Part shown: positions 15,531-22,410 of the stretch, piece after piece | Position numbering within the stretch: the first letter of the stretch is position 1 | How the letters are laid out: the number at the start of each line of letters is the position of its first letter | Assembly: GCA_943354745.1 (NCBI GenBank) | Contig: CALRDB010000008.1 | Location: forward strand, 1 to 27,616 | Length of the DNA: 27,616 bases | Source of the DNA: Candidatus Nomurabacteria bacterium | GTDB lineage: Bacteria > Patescibacteriota > Minisyncoccia > Phycocordibacterales > UBA10002 | Direction: 5' to 3' | The notes under the pieces: generated by a model | The model's database searches: none | What the model saw: only the letters and a program-made list of their open reading frames with translations | What the model was told of the DNA's origin: nothing | Position numbers and translations under genes: made by a program

Positions 15531-15874
15531 CAGTTTTTGACGGTTAATCGCTTGATAATCCGCGAACGCAAACGATTTCGAGGAAGCATACGAAGTATTG
15601 TGGTGCGGAATAGTTCTGAAAAACCTTTCTTGTCCAAAAGCTCTCTAAGGTCGATCTCTCGAAGTCCTCCTGGGTACCCAGAGTATCGTTGATACTTCAT
15701 GCCGGTCAGCTTCTTCTCGTGGAGTTCAATTTTTGAGGCATTTAAAATTTCGACTCCAACGTCTGGGAGTTCGTTAGGTTTAAATGCAGGACTCCCCTTA
15801 CCTCGAAGAAGCGCAGCTGCTTCGCTTGCGATTCGGCCTAGCTTTTTTCCTTGTGCATCAATGGTGTATTTCAT
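15530..15874 (-). CDS. rplM: Large-subunit ribosomal protein uL13, short form
   Basis: A 114-residue L13, whereas typical bacterial L13 has about 142. The N-terminal extension is missing: the protein opens directly with YTIDAQGKKLGRIAS, which in other bacteria begins near residue 20. The core KKLTGMKYQRYSGYPGGL and the MLPRNRLRSRIIKRL segment are intact. It stands between rplQ and rpsI, as in many bacteria with a joined alpha and L13-S9 cluster. Stop and start are bordered by inverted repeats on both sides. Confidence 0.95.
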   Translation of the reverse strand: MKYTIDAQGKKLGRIASEAAALLRGKGSPAFKPNELPDVGVEILNASKIELHEKKLTGMKYQRYSGYPGGLREIDLRELLDKKGFSELFRTTILRMLPRNRLRSRIIKRLTVKN

Positions 15875-15876
15875 GT

Positions 15877-15960
15877 AAGTTATAAGTTTTGAAGTTTTAA
15901 GTTCCGCTCGCCGACTCGCTGGAAGTTTTCTCGATCTTAACTTCTAAACTTCTGAACTTT
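15877..15960. repeat. Inverted repeat filling the rplQ-rplM spacer
   Basis: The left arm 15877-15904 is built of AAGTT(T) units and the right arm 15936-15960 of their complements (AACTTCTAAACTTC). Pairing is imperfect but extends over about 25 bp. Confidence 0.6.
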
Positions 15961-15974
15961 GAGCGAAGCGTACT

Positions 15975-16325
15975 TTAAACTAATTCTATGTAGGCCATGT
16001 GGGCTCCGTCACTTAGGCGAAAGCCTGCCTTGATTACTCGAGTGTAACCGCCTGCTCGAGAAGCATACTTCGGACCAATTTCCTTGTAAAGCTTCTGGAG
16101 ATTCATATCGTTGCCTAGACGAGTCTTCACTAAGCGTCGTGATGCGGGTGTGCCGGTACGTGCCTTGGTAATAAGTCGCTCCACAAAAGGACGCAATGCT
16201 TTTGCCTTGGCTTCAGTTGTCTTAATCTTTCCCTCTTTCAGAAGAGCCTGCGCAAGAGAACGCATCAACGCTAAACGTTGATTCTTTTCCCTTCCGAACT
16301 TTTTAATTCTATTTGAGTGTCTCAT
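15975..16325 (-). CDS. rplQ: Large-subunit ribosomal protein bL17
   Basis: A 116-residue L17. The family opening is present (RHSNRIKKFGR in place of the usual RH....LGR), then LMRSLAQALLKEGKIKTTEAKAK, LRPFVERLITKAR, and the C-terminal GGYTRVIKAGFRLSDGAHMAYIEL. It follows rpoA, the conserved order, and lies near the exit of the peptide tunnel in known ribosomes. The start context is CAATTTTATG without a Shine-Dalgarno. Confidence 0.97.
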   Translation of the reverse strand: MRHSNRIKKFGREKNQRLALMRSLAQALLKEGKIKTTEAKAKALRPFVERLITKARTGTPASRRLVKTRLGNDMNLQKLYKEIGPKYASRAGGYTRVIKAGFRLSDGAHMAYIELV

Positions 16326-16339
16326 AAAATTGACTTAAA

Positions 16340-16411
16340 CAGTAACTGGCGCTTGTAACTGGAACTAAATCACGGCCTCTCTCCTATTCCAATCGCAGCT
16401 ACAGTTACGTG
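16340..16411. repeat. Inverted repeat in the rpoA-rplQ spacer
   Basis: The left arm 16340-16366 contains two direct GTAACTGG units and pairs imperfectly (about 70%) with 16386-16411. It fills the spacer between the rpoA stop and the rplQ start. Confidence 0.5.
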
Positions 16412-16417
16412 TCCCTA

Positions 16418-17386
16418 TTACTTAAGCGTTATCCCCATTCCTGAAAGTACCTTCTTAATTTCCTGAACACCCTTGCTTCCGAGTCCGTCTATGTCGAGAA
16501 TGTCCTCTTCCTTTTTACGAACTAAACCTCCTAGTGTTCTGATGTTCGCGCTGGAAAGTGCGTTCGAAGTTCGCTGTGTGAGACCGATTGTCTCAATGCG
16601 AGTCTTCAAGAGTTCAGTATCGATTTCTCGTTTCGGTGTTGAATCTTCTTCGGCCGAATCGCTATCCGTGGCTGTCTCAGGGATTTCAGCTACTTCTTCA
16701 AAACCCACAATGGCCTTAAGCTGAGAAATCATAATGCCAATGGCGTGCTCAAGTGCCTGTTTGGAGGTGAGAGATCCATCAGTTTCGATAAACATACGAA
16801 GTCGGTTGAAATCAGTACGATTTCCAACGCGCATGTTCTCTACTTCGTAATTGACTCGTCGAATAGGGGAAAAGATAGCATCGAGTGTAATTTGTCCGAT
16901 TTCTACGCGCTCCTTCTGGAGAATTTCTTTTGGGATATAGCCGAGACCTTTCTCAACCTTTATCTCCATGGTGAGCTCCGCATTTTTCTCGGTAAGTGTT
17001 GCAATGCGTTGCTCTGGGTTCAGAATGCTGATCTGTCCTGGATGAACGATATCGGCGGCCGTGACCTCTTTAATACCTTTAACCGAAAGTGTGAGTGTCT
17101 GCGGTTCGTCGGTAAACATTGCGATACGGACGCGCTTCAAGCTAAGGATAACAGTGACGATATCTTCCTTGATCCCCGCGACGGTAGAGAACTCATGCTC
17201 AACTCCTTCGATTTTAATACCGGTAATGGCGGCGCCAGGAAGCGATGACAAGATAATACGGCGAAGAGAATTACCAAGTGTATGTCCATAACCCGGGTAA
17301 AGACCATCAATTTCATATACTCCTGACGAGCCCTCTTCCTTAACCACACGTGGTTTGGAAGGAAGAATGATATTAAAATCCGGCAT
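16418..17386 (-). CDS. rpoA: RNA polymerase alpha subunit
   Basis: The scaffold subunit of RNA polymerase, 322 residues, of usual length. The N-terminal dimerisation domain has YGHTLGNSLRRIILSSLPG (33-51) and the VEHEFSTVAGIKEDI segment. An acidic linker (ETATDSDSAEEDS) leads to the C-terminal domain, whose helix-hairpin-helix ends with IDGLGSKGVQEIKKVL. The C-terminal domain contacts upstream promoter DNA and activators in other bacteria. The gene lies between rpsD and rplQ, the standard alpha-operon order. The start context is CCATTTTATG without a Shine-Dalgarno. Confidence 0.98.
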   Translation of the reverse strand: MPDFNIILPSKPRVVKEEGSSGVYEIDGLYPGYGHTLGNSLRRIILSSLPGAAITGIKIEGVEHEFSTVAGIKEDIVTVILSLKRVRIAMFTDEPQTLTLSVKGIKEVTAADIVHPGQISILNPEQRIATLTEKNAELTMEIKVEKGLGYIPKEILQKERVEIGQITLDAIFSPIRRVNYEVENMRVGNRTDFNRLRMFIETDGSLTSKQALEHAIGIMISQLKAIVGFEEVAEIPETATDSDSAEEDSTPKREIDTELLKTRIETIGLTQRTSNALSSANIRTLGGLVRKKEEDILDIDGLGSKGVQEIKKVLSGMGITLK

Positions 17387-17491
17387 AAAATGGTGGCAAT
17401 TGGGGGAGCGGAACTCATTCGTACCCTCAACCGCTCAAATTAGTAAATAATGATAAAAATATAATAACCTACTTTGCAAGACTTAGCAAGT

Positions 17492-18091
17492 TTACCTTCG
17501 ATAAAACTCTAAAATGGCGCTGATGTTGAACGGGAGCTCTGTTCGTACGAGCTTAGGCTTGCCCACCACGGTTCCCTCCCCCTTTATAAGATCAAAGCGA
17601 AGCCATGCCGGTGCCTTGTGGTCTCTCATGGTGTCTTTGATGTTTAAAAACAACGTTTTCGATTCACTTGCTTTACGAACGCGAATAACGTCACCAATTC
17701 CTACTTTGTAGGAAGGGACAGTTACACGAACGTTATTTACGGTAAGATGTCCATGAGAAACGTACTGCCGTGAAGCCTGTCTAGATGGGGCCATGCCAAA
17801 ACGGTAAACTACGTTGTCTAGTCGTGTCTCAAGTTCAGTATAAAGAGCCTCGTCATCGCGTACTCCTTTCTTTGCGACAGCGTTTCGTACATAGCGAGAG
17901 AACTGTCGTTCAAGTAAACCGTAAAAGAAACGAGCGCGCTGCTTTTCCTTCAGTTGCATACCGTACTCACTTCGGCCGTATCCCTTGACGATAACCTTAC
18001 CCGTTCGAAGCGCGAACTTAGGCGATTGTGTCTTGGGAAAGATATCTGGTCCAAGGCGTCTTGCAATTTTGTAGCGTGGTCCTATTTTCAT
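17492..18091 (-). CDS. rpsD: Small-subunit ribosomal protein uS4
   Basis: A primary 16S rRNA-binding protein of 199 residues, close to the usual 205. The N-terminal part GPRYKIARRLG lacks the zinc-binding cysteines found in some S4 proteins. Then come EKQRARFFYGLLERQF and the S4 RNA-binding domain RLDNVVYRFG...SRQASRQYVSHGHLTVN. In other bacteria S4 represses translation of the alpha operon; no matching leader structure was identified here. The start context is CCATTTTATATG without a Shine-Dalgarno. Confidence 0.97.
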   Translation of the reverse strand: MKIGPRYKIARRLGPDIFPKTQSPKFALRTGKVIVKGYGRSEYGMQLKEKQRARFFYGLLERQFSRYVRNAVAKKGVRDDEALYTELETRLDNVVYRFGMAPSRQASRQYVSHGHLTVNNVRVTVPSYKVGIGDVIRVRKASESKTLFLNIKDTMRDHKAPAWLRFDLIKGEGTVVGKPKLVRTELPFNISAILEFYRR

Positions 18092-18123
18092 ATAAAATGG
18101 TGATGTATGGTAATTTCAGTTAA

Positions 18124-18552
18124 TTAAACTCTGCGTGCTCGAGGAGGTCGAGGGCCGTTATGAGGGACTGGTGTGGCGTCTTTAATACTTAAAATTGAAA
18201 AACCTTTGTTCACAAAACCTCGAATCGATGATTCTCTGCCTGAACCAACACCCTTCACGACAACACTGACATCTTTTACCCCCATCGTCTGAGCTTTTGC
18301 GGCTATCGTTTCTCCTACCTTTGCGGCAGCGAACGGAGTTCCCTTCTTGGCGCCTTGAAAACCAAGGGCCCCACTCGAAGAAAAGGCGACAACGTTACCT
18401 TTTTCGTCGGTAAGTGTTAGGCGAGTATTGTTGTAAGTTGACTCAACATGCAAAATAGCTCGGTCGAGAACTCGCTTTTTAGATACACCTACACGCGAAG
18501 CACCGCCAGTGCTTTCAGTATCCCCCTTTTTAACTATTCGTTTCTTTCCCAT
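18124..18552 (-). CDS. rpsK: Small-subunit ribosomal protein uS11
   Basis: A 142-residue S11 with the family core: AILHVESTYNNTRLTLTD, the GALGFQGAKKGTPFAA segment, VKGVGSGRESSIRGF, and the basic C-terminus PVPHNGPRPPRARRV. It helps form the mRNA path on the 30S platform. The N-terminal 25 residues are basic and variable, as is common. Its start is bordered by a large inverted repeat in the spacer to rpsM. Confidence 0.97.
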   Translation of the reverse strand: MGKKRIVKKGDTESTGGASRVGVSKKRVLDRAILHVESTYNNTRLTLTDEKGNVVAFSSSGALGFQGAKKGTPFAAAKVGETIAAKAQTMGVKDVSVVVKGVGSGRESSIRGFVNKGFSILSIKDATPVPHNGPRPPRARRV

Positions 18553-18560
18553 AATTTTTT

Positions 18561-18645
18561 AGGCTCTAGGTCAGTAGGCTTTAGACTCTAGGTAAGAAAA
18601 AATCTCTTCTTCTCTCCTAGGGCCTAAGGCCTAACGCCTAGCTCC
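18561..18645. repeat. Inverted repeat filling the rpsM-rpsK spacer
   Basis: The arms 18561-18592 and 18616-18645 are made of CTAGG/TAGGC units. The inner 18 bp match at 15 positions, and the three differences are transitions that keep G-T pairs in one strand. Confidence 0.7.
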
Positions 18646-18651
18646 TGATTT

Positions 18652-19032
18652 CTATTTCTTCTCAACTGCTCTTCGACCAGTACCCATAGTCTTTCGGAGG
18701 TTTCCTCGGCGTGTACGTGAGTTTGTCTTCGTTCGCTGTCCTCGCACCGGCAGTCCTCTTAGGTGGCGAACTCCGCGATAGGCCTTAATATCCTTTAGGC
18801 GCTTCACATTTGAGGAAATATCTCGTCGAAGGTCACCTTCAATTTTAAATTTTTCAATTTCACGGCGTAAAGCGTTCTCTTCCTCAGGTGTTAGATCCTT
18901 GGCCTTTTTTGCAGGGTCAACCTTAGCGTCTCTTAAGATGCCGAGGGCAAGAGAATGGCCAACGCCGAAAATAATACGGAGTCCGTATTCAAGTCGCTTC
19001 GAGTCTGGGATTGTAATACCTGAAATTCTCAT
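18652..19032 (-). CDS. rpsM: Small-subunit ribosomal protein uS13
   Basis: A 126-residue S13 from the ATG at 19032. It opens with MRISGITIPDSKRLEYGL (a slightly altered form of the usual R.AGV.IP..KR), has the helix-two-turn-helix IIFGVGHSLALGIL, and the basic C-terminal tail with HLRGLPVRGQRTKTNSRTRRG that contacts tRNA and 16S rRNA. A longer in-frame reading from a GTG at 19122 is an overlap with rpmJ read in another frame and is rejected. The rpmJ stop is only 4 nt upstream, so the two genes are translationally close. Confidence 0.97.
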   Translation of the reverse strand: MRISGITIPDSKRLEYGLRIIFGVGHSLALGILRDAKVDPAKKAKDLTPEEENALRREIEKFKIEGDLRRDISSNVKRLKDIKAYRGVRHLRGLPVRGQRTKTNSRTRRGNLRKTMGTGRRAVEKK

Positions 19033-19036
19033 GTTG

Positions 19037-19153
19037 TTAACCTTGGCGTTGCTTATGACGAGGGTTACTCTTGCACAAAACATAGACGTACCCTTTTCGG
19101 CGTACGGCTTTGCATTGAGCACAAATTTTTTTTACGGATGCCTTAACTCTCAT
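19037..19153 (-). CDS. rpmJ: Large-subunit ribosomal protein bL36
   Basis: A 38-residue zinc-ribbon protein, MRVKASVKKICAQCKAV followed by a basic stretch. The four zinc ligands are Cys11, Cys14, Cys27 and His33, the canonical C-C-C-H form of L36. It sits between infA and rpsM, the universal bacterial order. The ATG at 19153 is preceded by CCATATTT, with no Shine-Dalgarno. The length is right for the family, and the reading frame ends with HKQRQG and TAA. Confidence 0.96.
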   Translation of the reverse strand: MRVKASVKKICAQCKAVRRKGYVYVLCKSNPRHKQRQG

Positions 19154-19238
19154 AAATATGGTGTAAGCTTAAGTCGAAAGTACGAGTGAGGCCAGGAGTA
19201 ACCCTTGGCCTATCTTTCTTTAATCTTAAATCTTTCAA

Positions 19239-19451
19239 CTATAATCTTTTCGTGATTCTTCCTTTACCGCCATAGGGGTCAATCTCAACGGTAACTTTGT
19301 CTCCAATCAGTACGCGAATTCGATGCATCCTCATCTTCCCGGCTAGAAACGAAAGTATCTCGTTACCACCCTCGAGGCGGACTTTGAACAGTGTGTCAGG
19401 AAGTGCTTCAGTCACTAAACCAGTGACCGCGTTCATTCCTTTTGAGTTCAT
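19239..19451 (-). CDS. infA: Translation initiation factor IF-1
   Basis: An OB-fold factor that occupies the ribosomal A site during initiation. From the ATG at 19451 it has 70 residues, with VTGLVTEALPDTLFKVRL, GKMRMHRIRVLIGDKVTVEIDPY and GRITKRL. This start gives the same 12 residues before the first strand as E. coli IF-1; in-frame ATGs at 19463 and 19460 would add three or four residues. It is the first gene of the alpha-operon cluster and has a good promoter just upstream. Confidence 0.95.
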   Translation of the reverse strand: MNSKGMNAVTGLVTEALPDTLFKVRLEGGNEILSFLAGKMRMHRIRVLIGDKVTVEIDPYGGKGRITKRL

Positions 19452-19477
19452 TGCTGACATCATGCTTGACGCGCCGT

Positions 19478-19506
19478 ATAATAGCAAGTAACAAAACAAC
19501 CGTCAA
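19478..19506 (-). promoter_or_regulatory. Promoter of the ribosomal operon
   Basis: On the minus strand, TTGACG (19506-19501), a 17-nt spacer and TATTAT (19483-19478), with TG one base before the -10 (extended -10). The transcript should start near 19471, about 20 nt before the infA ATG. Confidence 0.75.
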
Positions 19507-19602
19507 CTACGTTTGGGCAAAAAGAAGCTTCAAATATAAAGTTTCTGATATGAGGGTCGGTTACGTGGTTTTGATGCATAGATAAATACCTGGTCGTAAA
19601 TT

Positions 19603-20913
19603 TTATGGTTTCTTAAGTACATCTTCAGGCGAAGCGACTACTATCGATACTTTTTTCGCATTTTTTGGGAAGCCTGAACTCCAGAACGGACGAATAACCA
19701 TGTCTGCTTTCTCGATGGTTGGGAATGTTGCCAGCGTTAGGGCAAATTGGTTTTTCTGTTTACCCAAGAGGGCATTTTGAAGTTTAATGCCGTCAAAAAG
19801 CCACACGATTCTAGCACTGCCGGTTAAGGTAAATCGAATTGTCTTTGCTCCTGCAGGATCACTACTTGGTATTTCCTTAAGCTGGAAAGTCAACTTTTCG
19901 AGATCGGGAATGACTATCGGGAGATTGTTGAAAGTGGCAATAGCCGAGTTTGCTATAGCTTTATTCAGTTCATCGATTCTAAAGATATAGGCAGCTCCGG
20001 TGACTTTCTCTTTTACAAGAGACATGCCGCCATCTTTTGACTCTGGCGGGAGCGACGTATAGCTTTTTGTCAGTGCTCCGGTAAAGAGAATATATCCAGG
20101 TGGAACCACGGCCTGTTTTTCCTTCATTATTTTCTTCTCGAGCGTGTCTTGCAATGTCGCGGACGCAGAAACCAGTGCTGCTTGAGAAGGAGTCTTCGAC
20201 ATGCCATCCATTCCACCAGTAATAGGTGTTTTCGACCGAGCATAAAATCCTGCAAAACGAGCCTTATCGGTTTTAAAACCCGGAATGGTAAAGTCAGACA
20301 AGGGGATATTGTATTCGATGCCGGGAGAATCGGCCATAATAAGGGTCTCGATACTACCGGGTACTTCACGATTATCCTTTATTGTCTTCCCTGGTATGGT
20401 AATCGAGCTCGAAATACGATAGATCAGTCCTTCATGAGTTTCGAAACGAGTATTTTTAATAAGGCGCTGAGGCGCAGTAGAAAAGGCGTTGTATACGACA
20501 ACGCTTCCAGATGCTCGCTCTGAAACTTTCTTCATGGTATCTGCAGGGATGGTCATTTCTGCCGTCTCGTTGATCGGAATTGCGTCAAAATGTAGCTTCG
20601 CGTCATCGGCCTTTGAGGCAATGAACTCATTACGCAACGTAATAAGTTCGACCTTCGGCGTTACGGTGATTGTCGCTCCGGTAAAAATGCTCGATAAAGC
20701 AAAGCCAAGCAAAATCACGAGGAGAATGATCGCGCCCACTAAGAAAAATCTTCGAGAAGAAGCTGGTTTACTTTCCAGCATTTCCTTTTCGTCTGGTTCG
20801 TAACGAATCTCGTCCTCTTCCTCCGGTTCCTTTCGTCCTTTGTGAGGAAGCGGAACATGGCGGATTGAGCGATGCCCTTTCGTCATAACGTCTTGCAGTA
20901 TATTTTTAGCCAT
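19603..20913 (-). CDS. Membrane-anchored protein, CPR 'baseplate J-like' type
   Basis: A 436-residue protein with a charged cytosolic N-terminus (1-53, including an EPEEEDE acidic patch), one transmembrane helix (about 56-77) and a large external part. The segment ASGSVVVYNAFSTAPQRLI...TRFETHEGLIYRI...ITIPG resembles CPR proteins that are annotated by similarity as 'baseplate J-like'; the resemblance is from memory and its functional meaning is unproven. The external region is predicted beta-rich with few cysteines. It lies downstream of, and on the same strand as, the PilM/FtsA-like gene, so the two may form a membrane-spanning assembly with a cytosolic actin-like partner (inference). No phage genes surround it. 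Confidence 0.65.
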   Translation of the reverse strand: MAKNILQDVMTKGHRSIRHVPLPHKGRKEPEEEDEIRYEPDEKEMLESKPASSRRFFLVGAIILLVILLGFALSSIFTGATITVTPKVELITLRNEFIASKADDAKLHFDAIPINETAEMTIPADTMKKVSERASGSVVVYNAFSTAPQRLIKNTRFETHEGLIYRISSSITIPGKTIKDNREVPGSIETLIMADSPGIEYNIPLSDFTIPGFKTDKARFAGFYARSKTPITGGMDGMSKTPSQAALVSASATLQDTLEKKIMKEKQAVVPPGYILFTGALTKSYTSLPPESKDGGMSLVKEKVTGAAYIFRIDELNKAIANSAIATFNNLPIVIPDLEKLTFQLKEIPSSDPAGAKTIRFTLTGSARIVWLFDGIKLQNALLGKQKNQFALTLATFPTIEKADMVIRPFWSSGFPKNAKKVSIVVASPEDVLKKP

Positions 20914-20926
20914 AAAATATTTTTAA

Positions 20927-20954
20927 ATTTTACTACTATTTACTAGTGAGTCAA
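20927..20954 (-). promoter_or_regulatory. Promoter candidate for the 20913 gene
   Basis: On the minus strand, TTGACT (20954-20949), a 16-nt spacer and TAAAAT (20932-20927), 13 nt before the ATG at 20913. Confidence 0.5.
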
Positions 20955-21030
20955 CCTGTGGAAAAACTTTTTTGACTAAACTAATGAAAAGTAATTAAAA
21001 TTAGCACCGAGCTGTCTTTGTCTCTTACTG

Positions 21031-22236
21031 TCACTGATTTGAATTTTTACTTACGAGAAGGCGATTTGCGAATGAGGCAATGAGCGCGATAAACGGATCA
21101 TGCTTTTGCATCGAATTCCAACGAACCAATTTGGCGATATGTTCACTGTTGAGTGGGATAACCTTAAAACCACCGCTCGGGATAGTAAGACTGCTAAAAT
21201 CGCCAAGCTCAATAACCTGTTGAAAAATCGGCAGGACTTCCTCATCGGCGGTAACAAAGATGATTTTAGGGAGAAAAAAGTTAGTCGAAAAATGAGCCAA
21301 GGCCTGTATAGACTCGCTTCGCCATTTTTCCATAGCCTGCGTAAAAATCTTCCTTACGTGGTCAAACATTTTTCCAGTACCCGTGTCGTTTGCGTAGAGC
21401 TTAAAAAATGACGACGCCCCAGCATGAGGAATTGACGTGTCTTTCATAAGAATTCGGGCAATGTGGTTTCGTCCAAAAGGAAACGTGAGTGATTCTACCG
21501 GGACACCTTTCCTGATCATTGAAAACTCTGTTTGCTCCCCACTGATGTCGGCGAGAAGAAAATCTTTCTCATAAGAATAGAGCTCTCGTAGCGCAATAAA
21601 AGTGATAAGTTCAAATGAATGAAAACTAACGTGTTTTGAATGAACGTGAGTTAGAAGTATGTCATGTATCTTTTCAGTCACTCGGAGAAGTGAATAACCC
21701 TCAAATACGACAAACTCCGCCGCCTGTGCCGTCTTTCCGTAGGGTGCTGATGTTTCGTAACCGTTGAGTGTCGACTGAATAAGTTTTTGCTCAATTTGAG
21801 TACTCCCCTCCAGTATGGTTTCACCCGAAGCAAGCGTTTCTTTGTGGGCATGCTCGAGAAGTGATTCAAAAACGGCAGCTGTAATTTTGGTAGGCTTTTC
21901 GTTGTGTAATCGTAAAAAAGAAGTTTTTGAGACAACAAAGGGGGCGGAGAGCGAGATAGTAGTTTCTCGTATGGTGGGTCGACTTGTTCCAAAACCTGCT
22001 TGAGTAAATCCTTCATGACTTACTGCCGTAACAACCTCCGTGAGCGCCTGTAGCATGAGTGACAAAAGGCGAAGGCCCGATACCTCTTCCTGGAAAGGTA
22101 TCTCACTTCGAAAGGTATACAGTACTGTTGGCGCGTGCACGCGCGATAGAAGTACGAGTGCCCCGCCGACACTACCACTTCCAATATCGATAACAAGAGC
22201 AACTTCACTTTCTTTCTTAGGAGAAAAAAAAGACAT
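21031..22236 (-). CDS. Actin-like ATPase, PilM/FtsA-type
   Basis: A 401-residue cytosolic protein of the ASKHA superfamily. The phosphate-1 loop VALVIDIGSGSVGGALV lies at about 12-28, and a phosphate-2-like strand LLADISGEQTEFSMI lies in the second half. The segment ILEGSTQIEQKLIQSTLNGYE in between fits the inserted SHS2-type subdomain that marks FtsA and PilM. FtsA links FtsZ to the membrane; PilM links type IV pilus proteins. The membrane-anchored neighbour at 19603 favours a PilM-like scaffold role, but no pilin or pilus ATPase is in the window. The start is set by TATAAT exactly 6 nt before the ATG. Confidence 0.7.
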   Translation of the reverse strand: MSFFSPKKESEVALVIDIGSGSVGGALVLLSRVHAPTVLYTFRSEIPFQEEVSGLRLLSLMLQALTEVVTAVSHEGFTQAGFGTSRPTIRETTISLSAPFVVSKTSFLRLHNEKPTKITAAVFESLLEHAHKETLASGETILEGSTQIEQKLIQSTLNGYETSAPYGKTAQAAEFVVFEGYSLLRVTEKIHDILLTHVHSKHVSFHSFELITFIALRELYSYEKDFLLADISGEQTEFSMIRKGVPVESLTFPFGRNHIARILMKDTSIPHAGASSFFKLYANDTGTGKMFDHVRKIFTQAMEKWRSESIQALAHFSTNFFLPKIIFVTADEEVLPIFQQVIELGDFSSLTIPSGGFKVIPLNSEHIAKLVRWNSMQKHDPFIALIASFANRLLVSKNSNQ

Positions 22237-22251
22237 GTCTCAATTATAGCA
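22234..22251 (-). promoter_or_regulatory. Extended -10, leaderless start
   Basis: On the minus strand, TGCTATAAT (22251-22243), 6 nt, then the ATG at 22236. Confidence 0.65.
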
Positions 22252-22383
22252 CCTCCTCACATTGGTACTCGTGAATAAGGCGTTGACAAGGAACTGTTGA
22301 CATGTTTCCATGACGTCGGCTCAGAAAACGAACCAAAAATTGAAAGCAAGAATAACTATTCCACGAATTTGATCCAACCTTCG

Positions 22384-22407
22384 GGCCGTTCTATATGATG
22401 CGGCCCT
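22384..22407 (+). terminator. Orphan intrinsic terminator, plus strand
   Basis: GGGCCG/CGGCCC stem with a 12-nt loop followed by a T6 run. No plus-strand gene precedes it between 22237 and 22383, and the converging alaS ends at 22411. It implies an unannotated short rightward RNA or chance. Confidence 0.5.
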
Positions 22408-22410
22408 TTT

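Noticed and set aside
19033..19122. A longer N-terminus for S13 from a GTG at 19122
   Set aside because: It is rpmJ read in another frame; rpmJ itself has all four zinc ligands.
19603..20913. A phage baseplate protein and prophage
   Set aside because: The protein has a transmembrane anchor and sits beside infA and a PilM/FtsA-like gene, with no other phage genes.
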